From Bacillota bacterium (GTDB taxonomy: Bacteria; Bacillota; Clostridia; Lachnospirales; Lachnospiraceae): DNA of 5,288 bases. The position numbers were made by a program, and so were the translations under genes. Shown here one piece after another: positions 1-5,288 of the stretch. The stretch covers positions 1 through 5,288 of the forward strand of contig JAEWPN010000132.1 of assembly GCA_023399455.1 (NCBI GenBank), given 5' to 3'. The stretch's first letter is position 1. Each line of letters opens with the position of its first letter. The notes beneath the pieces were generated by a model, which did not search any database, was not told the DNA's origin, and worked only from the letters and a program-made list of their open reading frames with translations.

Positions 1-372
1 CTCCGCCGTAGGATGATAAAGCATAATTCCTTCCGCGTTCACGGCATATGCATAGCTCGAGCTTATATCGTTAATCGAAATATCACCTATGAGCTCCTTC
101 ATATTATCCGCATTTAAAATATCTTCCCCTCCGTTCATCGCCATATCCAGCATTTCCCCATAGGAATTCACTACATCGTTCATGTAGTTATGAGTTACCG
201 CCGAATAATCGCTTTTTATCAGAGGGATGATTGTCCACAGATAGATACCTGTTGTCAGTATAATAGCTCCTATCAGCAATAGTACTATCTTTGTCCGTAT
301 TGAACTGAGCACGCTTACTCTTAGGTTTCCATTCCGCACAGCGGAACTTTCCTTTGTTTTTTGTGAATTCAT
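1..372 (-). CDS. Membrane sensor, probable methyl-accepting chemotaxis protein, N-terminal part (runs off left edge)
   Basis: The frame is open from the ATG at 372 to the window edge and gives 124 residues. It starts with a short polar cytoplasmic tail (MNSQKTKESS), then a basic stretch and one transmembrane helix at about residues 26-48 (IVLLLIGAIILTTGIYLW). After that comes an outside segment with many Asp, Asn and Met residues that ends in VNAEGIMLYHPTAE. A helix followed by a helical stalk and a strand reading 'G-I-M-L-Y-H-P-T' is typical of the Cache-type ligand-binding domain of clostridial chemoreceptors. The signalling domain lies outside the window, so a histidine kinase or a GGDEF protein with the same sensor is possible. 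The start is supported by a GA-rich Shine-Dalgarno run (AAGGAAGGGG, 384-393) about 11 bases upstream. A GTG at 382 opens another frame that stops after 64 codons and has no protein-like character. The gene has its own promoter and follows a terminator, so it is a separate transcription unit. Confidence 0.72.
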   Translation of the reverse strand, partial: MNSQKTKESSAVRNGNLRVSVLSSIRTKIVLLLIGAIILTTGIYLWTIIPLIKSDYSAVTHNYMNDVVNSYGEMLDMAMNGGEDILNADNMKELIGDISINDISSSYAYAVNAEGIMLYHPTAE

Positions 373-445
373 AATAATTCACACCCCTTCCTTATACCTC
401 ATAAATCCGAAGCATCTTACGTATTTTAAAAATATTATTAGTAAC

Positions 446-454
446 ATTATATCA
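446..454 (-). promoter_or_regulatory. Extended -10 promoter for the sensor gene
   Basis: On the minus strand the sequence reads TGATATAAT: a perfect TATAAT hexamer (446-451) preceded by the TGn extension (452-454). The -35 region, expected around 469-474, is AT-rich without a TTGACA match, as is common for extended -10 promoters. Transcription would start near 439 and leave a leader of about 67 bases before the ATG at 372. No sigma-28 (TAAA...GCCGATAT) flagellar promoter was seen, although that form is common before chemoreceptor genes. Confidence 0.55.
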
Positions 455-517
455 TTTTGATGTATATAAAGATATAATTTTCTATTATCTTCCTCATAAT
501 ATTTCCCTTCTTTATAT

Positions 518-552
518 AAAAAAACTGCTTACCAGACGGTAGCAGTTTTTTT
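518..552. terminator. Rho-independent terminator, usable in both directions
   Basis: The left arm (518-533: seven A, CTGC, T, TACC) pairs with the right arm (538-552: GGTAGCAG then seven T) around the loop AGAC at 534-537. A single unpaired T near position 529 breaks the stem. The A run on one side and T run on the other give a U tract on either strand. Its place after the lipoprotein gene and before the sensor promoter makes it the natural end of the lipoprotein transcript, which would carry a 3' untranslated region of about 170 bases. Confidence 0.85.
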
Positions 553-605
553 ATTTACCCTATTCTTTTATTACATGATTATTATTTCCTAACAGAGAAA
601 CACGA

Positions 606-670
606 AGCTGCCACAACTTACTGCGATGTTTCGCAGGCCGGAGGAGCCTTTATCCGGTGCTGCGGCAGCT
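606..670. other. GC-rich three-stem structured element in the 3' UTR of the lipoprotein gene
   Basis: This 65-base block is clearly GC-richer than the flanking AT-rich sequence. Its ends pair perfectly over 7 bp (AGCTGCC at 606-612 with GGCAGCT at 664-670). Inside are two further hairpins: CTGCGA/TCGCAG with a TGTT loop (621-636), and CCGGA/TCCGG with a 10-base loop (638-657). Together they can fold as a three-way junction. It starts 20 bases after the lipoprotein stop codon and lies 53 bases before the terminator. No U tract follows on either strand, so it is not a simple terminator. I do not recognise a riboswitch or other RNA family. It could be a structured 3' UTR or small RNA, or a dispersed REP-like palindromic repeat. 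The sequence alone does not decide the strand. Confidence 0.6.
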
Positions 671-689
671 AAAAGTTCACTCCTGCCTC

Positions 690-1565
690 TTACTCCACCT
701 GAAACGTATAATCCGTATTATATGTTCTTACATACAAAATATTATCCTTCAAAATAAGATAATCTGCCATAGACTTTAAAGGAATTTCCTCAATCACTTT
801 CCCAGACGTCAAATCCAGCTGATACAAATAATCCGGCTCCGACGTAAACCCATAGCCGCAAAGCAGCACATCCCCCGCAATCACAAAGTTATTCGCATTG
901 CTTACAAGCGGTTCACTCTTCCACAAAAGCTTTTTCTCCGTCAAATCAACTGCTGCTACATAGGCATTATGAGGAGAGAACCCGGCATAGGTCAGATGTC
1001 CGACTGAAAAATATAAAACGCCATTCTCAGCCTTTGCATAACGTATGATCTGCTCCACAAAAGATTCGTCAGCTTCCGAAAAATCGTCCGCATACCTAAA
1101 CCCTTCGAGATCAACCGTAAAGCTTTCGCCGCTTTCTCTGTCTGTTACCTGGATACTGCGCTCCTCACTGTCATAAGGAGAATTGATCTCACAGAAGTAT
1201 CTCTCGTCTCCCACTTCCGTCAGACTTAAATCGTTTTCGGCAAACCACTTTTCTGTATCCGTAATCTCATTCGCCTCTTCCGTAAGCTTAACAAGCTTTA
1301 AAGGTGAAGTAACAGACACCGCTTCTCCTTCGATATAATAATCCCATGAGGGATTTTCTATCTCGATTATTGTCGAAACCGTTTCCGGCTCCTCCGCTTC
1401 CTGACTCTCTGCCAAATCTTCCCTATCGTCTTCAGTCAAATTGGCCGCAACGCTTTCCTCCACCGTTGTTACTGTCTCCTCGCCTATTTCCTCCGTCTCT
1501 TTACCACACCCTGCCAGCAAAATCCCCAAAGAAATTAATACAACGCTGCCTATTTTGCTTTTCAT
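690..1565 (-). CDS. Predicted lipoprotein with C-terminal PQQ/beta-propeller-like repeats
   Basis: The 291-residue product has a lipoprotein signal peptide (MKSKIGSVVLISLGILLAGC) with lipobox L-A-G-C and the lipidated cysteine at residue 20. It should be anchored on the outer face of the membrane. Residues 21-70 are an acidic, Thr/Ser/Glu-rich linker. Residues 71-180 form a middle region with no family I recognise. From about residue 181 there are repeating strand patterns of the PQQ/WD type: 'NAYVAAVDLTEKKLLWKSE', 'YLYQLDLTSGKVIEE' and 'DNILYVRTY', separated by short turns. This suggests two to three blades, too few for a closed propeller. A possible TTG start at 1583 would add six residues, but the ATG at 1565 has the ribosome binding site and gives a standard signal peptide. 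It lies 147 bases after the permease gene on the same strand, so a role as an accessory surface protein of the transporter is possible but unproven. Confidence 0.85.
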   Translation of the reverse strand: MKSKIGSVVLISLGILLAGCGKETEEIGEETVTTVEESVAANLTEDDREDLAESQEAEEPETVSTIIEIENPSWDYYIEGEAVSVTSPLKLVKLTEEANEITDTEKWFAENDLSLTEVGDERYFCEINSPYDSEERSIQVTDRESGESFTVDLEGFRYADDFSEADESFVEQIIRYAKAENGVLYFSVGHLTYAGFSPHNAYVAAVDLTEKKLLWKSEPLVSNANNFVIAGDVLLCGYGFTSEPDYLYQLDLTSGKVIEEIPLKSMADYLILKDNILYVRTYNTDYTFQVE

Positions 1566-1567
1566 AA

Positions 1568-1577
1568 CTCCTCTCCT
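1568..1577 (-). promoter_or_regulatory. Ribosome binding site that fixes the lipoprotein start
   Basis: The minus strand reads AGGAGAGGAG directly before the ATG at 1565. The upstream AGGAG sits seven bases from the start codon, close to the ideal distance. The alternative TTG at 1583 has only an AAAGG almost touching it. This settles the start at 1565. Confidence 0.75.
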
Positions 1578-1658
1578 TTTCAAACCCTTTCATTCATTCG
1601 TTTGTTTCTTATTTTCCCTTATTCTTACCAGTATTTTTTACTTCATATCCTAATTTGT

Positions 1659-1687
1659 AATATATCATACAGACTTTCAAATCTCAA
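1659..1687 (-). promoter_or_regulatory. Sigma-A type promoter for the lipoprotein gene
   Basis: On the minus strand TTGAGA (1682-1687, five of six to consensus) is followed after exactly 17 bases by TATATT (1659-1664, five of six). The TG of an extended -10 sits one base before it (1666-1667). Transcription would begin near 1652, leaving a leader of about 86 bases. The promoter starts 25 bases beyond the permease stop codon. No terminator hairpin lies between, so read-through from the permease gene would add to this promoter. Confidence 0.65.
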
Positions 1688-1712
1688 TGTGTTTTAAAAA
1701 ATATATCATCAG

Positions 1713-4379
1713 CTATTCCGCTTCACGCAGCCGTTCGACAACAGAGCGTCTGGCGACAGTGCAATACACAACCAGCGGCGCTGCAATACCCAGCGCTGTA
1801 AAGATCGGCGCAAGCGCCAATATGGGTAAAACAGTAAACCGATAGGTAAAGAACCAAAATGTATTCTCCAATACTCTGGATAACAAGGGGCCAGCAGCGA
1901 GGCTGAGCACGAGCGATACGGCGACTGCACCCAAAGCATAATACAGTCCCTCCCAAATCAGCATGGCTTTCAGTTGCCTGCCGGTCATGCCGATGGACTG
2001 AAGCATCGCAAGCTCCCTGCGCCGTGTGAGAATTCCGGTCAAAATTGCGTTGAGAAAATTGAGTACTCCTACAAGCCCGACAATAAAGCTCAGAATACCT
2101 CCGAGCATCAGGAACATATTCCGAAAGGAATCGAACTCCGCAGCATATGTCGCCTTGCTCTCATAATCGAACTGTGGCATCCTATTATTGGTCAAATCGG
2201 ATAAAAAGGCCTCCATGCCGTCAATGCTTTCATCCTTGACATCGCAGGCATAATACATCACATTACTGGTATCGCTGTCTTGAATAAACGTCCGTTCGTT
2301 CATAACAAACTCATCTGCGCCATAATAGCGGTAGCTGAGGGAGTTCGGCACAATGACCAGTGCCGCCACCTCATACTCAACATCCTGATACACTTTTGCC
2401 CGGTAGTAATAATTCTGATCATCGGTAATATTTTCAAAATCAAGAATTTCGCCCGTATCCGGGTCGTAATATTCGTACTCTTCCACATAACGCAACGTTA
2501 TATTATCGCCAAGCTTTGCCCAATGAGAATCCATCAAGGGATTGCCGTAGTCATCCTCGGAATAGACTGCCGCAACATAACGTCCTCCCGGCTCATAGAG
2601 CCTGGACAAATCACCCTCCAGTACTGTCAGCTTATCTAGCGTATATTGCTCCATACCGTAAAGCTGCACCCGGTCAGCTAACAGCCCTGCATCATTTTTA
2701 TCCGCAGCGGCAACAAGGTAGTCCAGAGTTTCCTGATCATTCCACGCCCCATACATGGCTCGATAATAATCCTCGGTGACAAATTCTTCTGCCGGCCCGG
2801 TCATGCCGTAGACCCGCCCTCCTGATTCCACGCCCGGCCGGGTTTCCAGACTGGAGATGGCAACTTCGGGCAGTGCCCTGTCGGCACTCCAAAGTGCTCC
2901 TGTCTGAAAATATCCCGCATCCGCCACGATAAAATCTGAAACCATATCGGACAGATATTTATCCATATCAAAACCATTCGTAAAAGTAACCGTCATGTTG
3001 AGCAGCAAAGCTGCCAGAGAAAGGGAAACAACGGTGACGGTTGTCTTTCCTCGGCTTCGCCCCAGATTTGCCCATGCCATTTTGAGCAGAGACGCACCTG
3101 ACTGCGACTCGCGTATCGCTTTTTTACTCGCCGTCCCCTCGGTGTAGCGAACCGCCTCTATAGGCGATACTTTTGCCGCCATTCTCCCCGGTCTGCGGCA
3201 GGAAATCATCACTGTAACCAACGCAAAAAGTGCAGAGCCAATAAAAATCAGCGGACTTGCCGATACCGCATCCTGTACGACACCGTTGAGCTGGGACAAA
3301 ATCACAGGTGTCAGCCGAACTCCCACGCCATAGCCAATCAGCAGTCCAAAGGGAATCCCGAACAGAGACAGCAAAAGTGCCTGATGCCTGATGATGCGCC
3401 TGATCTGCCGTCCGGTGGTGCCGATGGTTTTCAGCAGTCCATAGAAACGGATATCATTTGAAACTGAAATCTGAAATACGTTATAAATGATCAGATAACC
3501 CGTAAAGGTAATGATCAACAGAAGCCCCACGATTGCAACAACGGTGATGAAATCCGTATTATCAGCAAGCTGTGAGCCGGTGTAGCCCCAGTTTACACCT
3601 ATTGCAATATAGTTATCCCTATCCTCCGCCGAGCGGCTTTCTGTCTGATAACCGTGACCGGCAAGGATTTTGTTCATATCCTGTTCAATGTGCAGTGAAC
3701 TGCCCAGCATAACGTCCAGATTCCATGAGCCTGTCATGCCGTCATCGCCTATGCCGCTTCCTATTCCAATGTTATCATAGATAGCCTGTGCGCGGCTGTG
3801 GGGGATAAGAACATGGTTTGCGATAATCGCCTCGTCATATTCCCACCAGCCGCTCAGTACAAAGGTTTCCGTTACCTCAGTACCGTCCACATCAAAAGTC
3901 ATGGTAAACTCGTTTCCCAATACCGGCTCGATACCAAGCAATTCCAGCACACGTGTATCGGTGGCGGCTTCATTGCTGTTCTCGGCAGGCAGCCGGCCTT
4001 CTGCCGGGTCGCAGTACATCCAGTGTGCCTGCTTTGCGTCGCTGTATCCAATTTCCACATGAGATTTAAGGAAAGGTTCGCTTTCCGCCATTCCTACAAA
4101 ACGACGCAACCCGTACTGCTTAATGAGAGGATCGCTTTTTATCTCCTCGAACTGCTCTCTGGTCATATACTTGAATGTCCCGTGGCTCCATCCACCCGCC
4201 TGACGGAAGTTCGCCTGCTGAAAAGAATGGTTAATTGACATGGCAATGGTAAACAGTGAGGTGAATAATACTGTCGTCAGCACTATCGCCGCCACCGCAA
4301 TAATATTTCTCGTATAATTTGCTCTTAAGGTTTTTAAAGACAAACTAAAAATTGTTTTTTTATTTTTCACCTTCATCAT
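1713..4379 (-). CDS. FtsX-type ABC transporter permease, fused double unit
   Basis: This 888-residue membrane protein pairs with the ATPase encoded just upstream. Predicted helices lie near residues 25-49, 276-303, 333-355, 373-394, 445-466, 754-780, 809-833 and 847-877. The layout is one helix, a large outside domain and three helices, twice over, like two MacB/LolC-type subunits joined head to tail. The halves share recognisable motifs: LLKTIGTTGRQIRR at 315-328 and MLQSIGMTGRQLKA at 792-805, each just before a helix. They also share similar basic leaders before helices 1 (SLKTLRANYTRN) and 5 (MAWANLGRSRGK). The outside domains span about 50-274 and 469-752; the second has a Tyr/Asp/Glu-rich stretch at 631-671. 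The first ATG is used here; a second follows at once. It shares ATGA with the end of the ATPase gene, indicating translational coupling. Such permeases usually export or extract lipophilic or peptide substrates, or transmit force across the membrane. No substrate is evident, and the single outside-domain layout of BceB is absent. Confidence 0.93.
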   Translation of the reverse strand: MMKVKNKKTIFSLSLKTLRANYTRNIIAVAAIVLTTVLFTSLFTIAMSINHSFQQANFRQAGGWSHGTFKYMTREQFEEIKSDPLIKQYGLRRFVGMAESEPFLKSHVEIGYSDAKQAHWMYCDPAEGRLPAENSNEAATDTRVLELLGIEPVLGNEFTMTFDVDGTEVTETFVLSGWWEYDEAIIANHVLIPHSRAQAIYDNIGIGSGIGDDGMTGSWNLDVMLGSSLHIEQDMNKILAGHGYQTESRSAEDRDNYIAIGVNWGYTGSQLADNTDFITVVAIVGLLLIITFTGYLIIYNVFQISVSNDIRFYGLLKTIGTTGRQIRRIIRHQALLLSLFGIPFGLLIGYGVGVRLTPVILSQLNGVVQDAVSASPLIFIGSALFALVTVMISCRRPGRMAAKVSPIEAVRYTEGTASKKAIRESQSGASLLKMAWANLGRSRGKTTVTVVSLSLAALLLNMTVTFTNGFDMDKYLSDMVSDFIVADAGYFQTGALWSADRALPEVAISSLETRPGVESGGRVYGMTGPAEEFVTEDYYRAMYGAWNDQETLDYLVAAADKNDAGLLADRVQLYGMEQYTLDKLTVLEGDLSRLYEPGGRYVAAVYSEDDYGNPLMDSHWAKLGDNITLRYVEEYEYYDPDTGEILDFENITDDQNYYYRAKVYQDVEYEVAALVIVPNSLSYRYYGADEFVMNERTFIQDSDTSNVMYYACDVKDESIDGMEAFLSDLTNNRMPQFDYESKATYAAEFDSFRNMFLMLGGILSFIVGLVGVLNFLNAILTGILTRRRELAMLQSIGMTGRQLKAMLIWEGLYYALGAVAVSLVLSLAAGPLLSRVLENTFWFFTYRFTVLPILALAPIFTALGIAAPLVVYCTVARRSVVERLREAE

Positions 4380-5053
4380 ACCCGAACACCGCCTATGATT
4401 TTTCCATCTTCAATTCGGATGATCCGGTCACACATCTGCGCAATTTCTTCGTTATGGGTTATGATCACAATGGTCTGACTGAATTTTTGGCTGGTTACCT
4501 TCAATAAGCCCATAACATCCTGGCTGGTACGGCTATCCAGATTGCCGGTGGGTTCGTCGGCGAGAATAATCGCAGGCTTTGCCGCCAGAGCTCTGGCAAT
4601 GGCAACACGCTGCTGCTGCCCTCCAGAGAGGTTATTGGACAAGTTCTGAAGCTTGGAGCTAAGCCCAAGAGTATCGATAATACTGGTCACATAAGCCTGG
4701 TCCGGCACATTCCCGTCCAGCTGAACGGGTAGTAGAATGTTCTCATAAACATTCAATACCGGTACAAGATTATAATTCTGAAACACGAATCCAATTTTTC
4801 GTCTCCTGAAGATCGTAAGTTCTTCATCTTTCAGCGTAAAAATATCCTTGCCGTCCACCGTCACACTTCCGGAGGTAGGTCTGTCCAGCCCTCCAAGCAT
4901 GTGGAGCAGTGTGGACTTGCCGCTGCCGGAGGTTCCCACCACCGCTACGAATTCTCCCTTTTCCACACGGAAGTCTACGCCATCCAGCGCATGTACCTCC
5001 ATCTCTCCGCTGCCATAAATTTTTCTCAAGTTCCGCGTTTCTAATATTGTCAT
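4376..5053 (-). CDS. ABC transporter ATP-binding protein (LolD/MacB type)
   Basis: This complete 225-residue ATPase powers the permease encoded next to it. The motifs are intact: Walker [10 protein letters not shown] (40-48), Q-loop glutamine at 92 in FQNYNLVP, signature LSGGQQQR (142-149), and Walker B IILADEP with Asp166 and catalytic Glu167. The D-loop NLDS is at 171-174 and the switch histidine is His200. The opening '[20 protein letters not shown]' and the sequence 'GLDRPTSG' are characteristic of the LolD/MacB/FtsE/BceA branch, whose members serve FtsX-type permeases. The length is standard. The ATG at 5053 follows AAAGGAG (5066-5072), with a slightly long 12-base gap. The stop codon TGA lies inside the permease start (ATGA overlap), so the two proteins are likely made in matched amounts. 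Family membership is firm; the substrate is unknown. Confidence 0.96.
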   Translation of the reverse strand: MTILETRNLRKIYGSGEMEVHALDGVDFRVEKGEFVAVVGTSGSGKSTLLHMLGGLDRPTSGSVTVDGKDIFTLKDEELTIFRRRKIGFVFQNYNLVPVLNVYENILLPVQLDGNVPDQAYVTSIIDTLGLSSKLQNLSNNLSGGQQQRVAIARALAAKPAIILADEPTGNLDSRTSQDVMGLLKVTSQKFSQTIVIITHNEEIAQMCDRIIRIEDGKIIGGVRV

Positions 5054-5106
5054 CCTTTATATTTACTCCTTTCGATATAGAACAAAAACTGTGCATCCAT
5101 TTTTAT

Positions 5107-5130
5107 GTAATAGGAGCACTTTCCTATTAC
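5107..5130. promoter_or_regulatory. Perfect dyad before the ABC operon, candidate operator
   Basis: GTAATAGGA (5107-5115) and TCCTATTAC (5122-5130) are perfect 9-bp inverted arms around a 6-base spacer. On the minus strand it lies 53 bases upstream of the ATPase start. A CCTAAT half-site (5132-5137) sits beyond the right arm and makes a second, imperfect pair with the neighbouring AATAGG. No T tract follows on either strand, so a terminator is unlikely. An exact TTGACA (5139-5144, minus strand) stands eight bases away, but at 17-base spacing the -10 would be AAGTGC, which is poor. Binding by a dimeric regulator, or an RNA hairpin in the leader, would both fit. Confidence 0.5.
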
Positions 5131-5152
5131 GATTAGGGTGTCAAAAGATCCT

Positions 5153-5288
5153 TTATAAATACATTCTGGTCAATATGACCAAAACAAAAAGAACGACTGC
5201 GCCTATGTAAATATTTAGAAGTTCTTTCTCTGGATATTTGAGCCATAACAGAAAACAAAACTGTTTGAGCGCAGCGAGTTTTTTGTTT
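5153..5288 (-). CDS. C-terminal end of an unidentified membrane protein (runs off right edge)
   Basis: A minus-strand frame enters from the right edge (first full codon at 5287) and ends at TAA, 5153-5155, giving 44 residues. It starts NKKLAALKQFCFLLWLKYPE and closes with a hydrophobic helix followed by a short basic tail (AVVLFVLVILTRMYL). This pattern, a charged amphipathic stretch and then a terminal transmembrane helix, is protein-like. The competing open frame, which ends at 5133, is rich in Arg, Ser and Cys and looks random. The gene ends 99 bases before the ATPase start on the same strand, with no terminator between, so it could belong to the same operon. Too little is visible to name a family. 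A regulator or an extra transporter component is possible, but neither is shown. Confidence 0.55.
   Translation of the reverse strand, partial: NKKLAALKQFCFLLWLKYPEKELLNIYIGAVVLFVLVILTRMYL

Noticed and set aside
188..382. 64-codon minus-strand frame with a GTG start
   Set aside because: It overlaps the sensor gene in another frame. The translation is a basic, low-quality sequence without domains, while the ATG frame at 372 gives a clear membrane sensor.
428..496. Tiny minus-strand frame MRKIIENYIFIYIKMI in the spacer before the sensor gene
   Set aside because: It has only 16 codons in very AT-rich sequence, overlaps the promoter of the sensor gene, and has only a weak GAAGGGA upstream.
1581..1583. 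Upstream TTG start for the lipoprotein, adding MKRRGV
   Set aside because: The ribosome binding site is placed for the ATG at 1565, and the extra residues would lengthen an already normal signal peptide.
3798..4238. 146-codon plus-strand open frame
   Set aside because: It lies wholly opposite the well-supported permease gene, has no ribosome binding site context of note, and shows no family features. It is a shadow of the permease codons.
4350..4360. Run of seven A on the coding strand near the start of the permease (Lys-Lys codons), a possible slippage or frameshift site
   Set aside because: The frame continues without a break for the full family length, and no out-of-frame product of interest would result. 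AT-rich 5' ends are common for expression reasons.
5167..5181. 15-bp palindrome TGGTCA-N3-TGACCA that could be an operator
   Set aside because: It falls inside the likely coding end of the upstream gene (Leu-Val-Ile-Leu-Thr-Arg region) and has no fitting promoter. Six-bp arms can occur by chance, so I did not list it as a site.
5253..5288. AT-rich inverted repeat (AAACAAAAAACT with AGTTTTGTTT) that could be a terminator
   Set aside because: The stem is nearly all A-T with a 2-base bulge and a 14-base loop, and it lies in the probable coding frame of the partial gene at the right edge.
5133..5288. A second open minus-strand frame reaching the right edge, ending at TAA 5133-5135
   Set aside because: Its translation is rich in Arg, Ser, Cys and His with no helix, domain or sensible pattern. 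The neighbouring frame ending at 5153 looks much more like a real protein.

Overview
The window looks like part of a Bacillota chromosome, probably class Clostridia and perhaps Lachnospiraceae. The reasons are AT-rich spacers, AGGAG-type ribosome binding sites, extended -10 promoters, a Gram-positive style lipoprotein, an FtsX-type ABC exporter and a chemoreceptor-like protein. This placement rests on style and protein resemblance, not on a marker gene.

Every gene I can support lies on the minus strand, so transcription runs from high to low coordinates. In that order: (1) 5153-5288, the last 44 residues of an unidentified gene ending in a membrane helix; (2) a 100-base spacer with a perfect 9+9 bp dyad at 5107-5130; (3) 4376-5053, an ABC ATPase of the LolD/MacB type; (4) 1713-4379, its 888-residue permease, overlapping the ATPase gene by four bases; (5) a 147-base spacer with a good sigma-A promoter; (6) 690-1565, a 291-residue lipoprotein with a C-terminal region resembling beta-propeller repeats; (7) a 317-base gene-free stretch (373-689) holding a GC-rich 65-bp multi-stem element, a bidirectional-type terminator and an extended -10 promoter; (8) 1-372, the first 124 residues of a membrane sensor, most likely a methyl-accepting chemotaxis protein, running off the left edge.

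The ATPase and permease form a complete FtsX-type ABC system. The permease is internally duplicated: two units, each of one helix, a large outside domain and three helices, are fused in one chain. Such systems usually act as mechanotransmitting exporters or antimicrobial-resistance and lipoprotein-handling pumps; no substrate can be read from the sequence. The lipoprotein has its own promoter, but no terminator separates it from the permease, so it may also be co-transcribed and act beside the transporter at the membrane surface.

I see no phage, transposase, CRISPR, rRNA or tRNA. The features most worth a second look are the structured 3' UTR element at 606-670, the dyad before the transporter operon, the fused double permease with its acidic, tyrosine-rich outside segment, and the unannotated C-terminus at the right edge.
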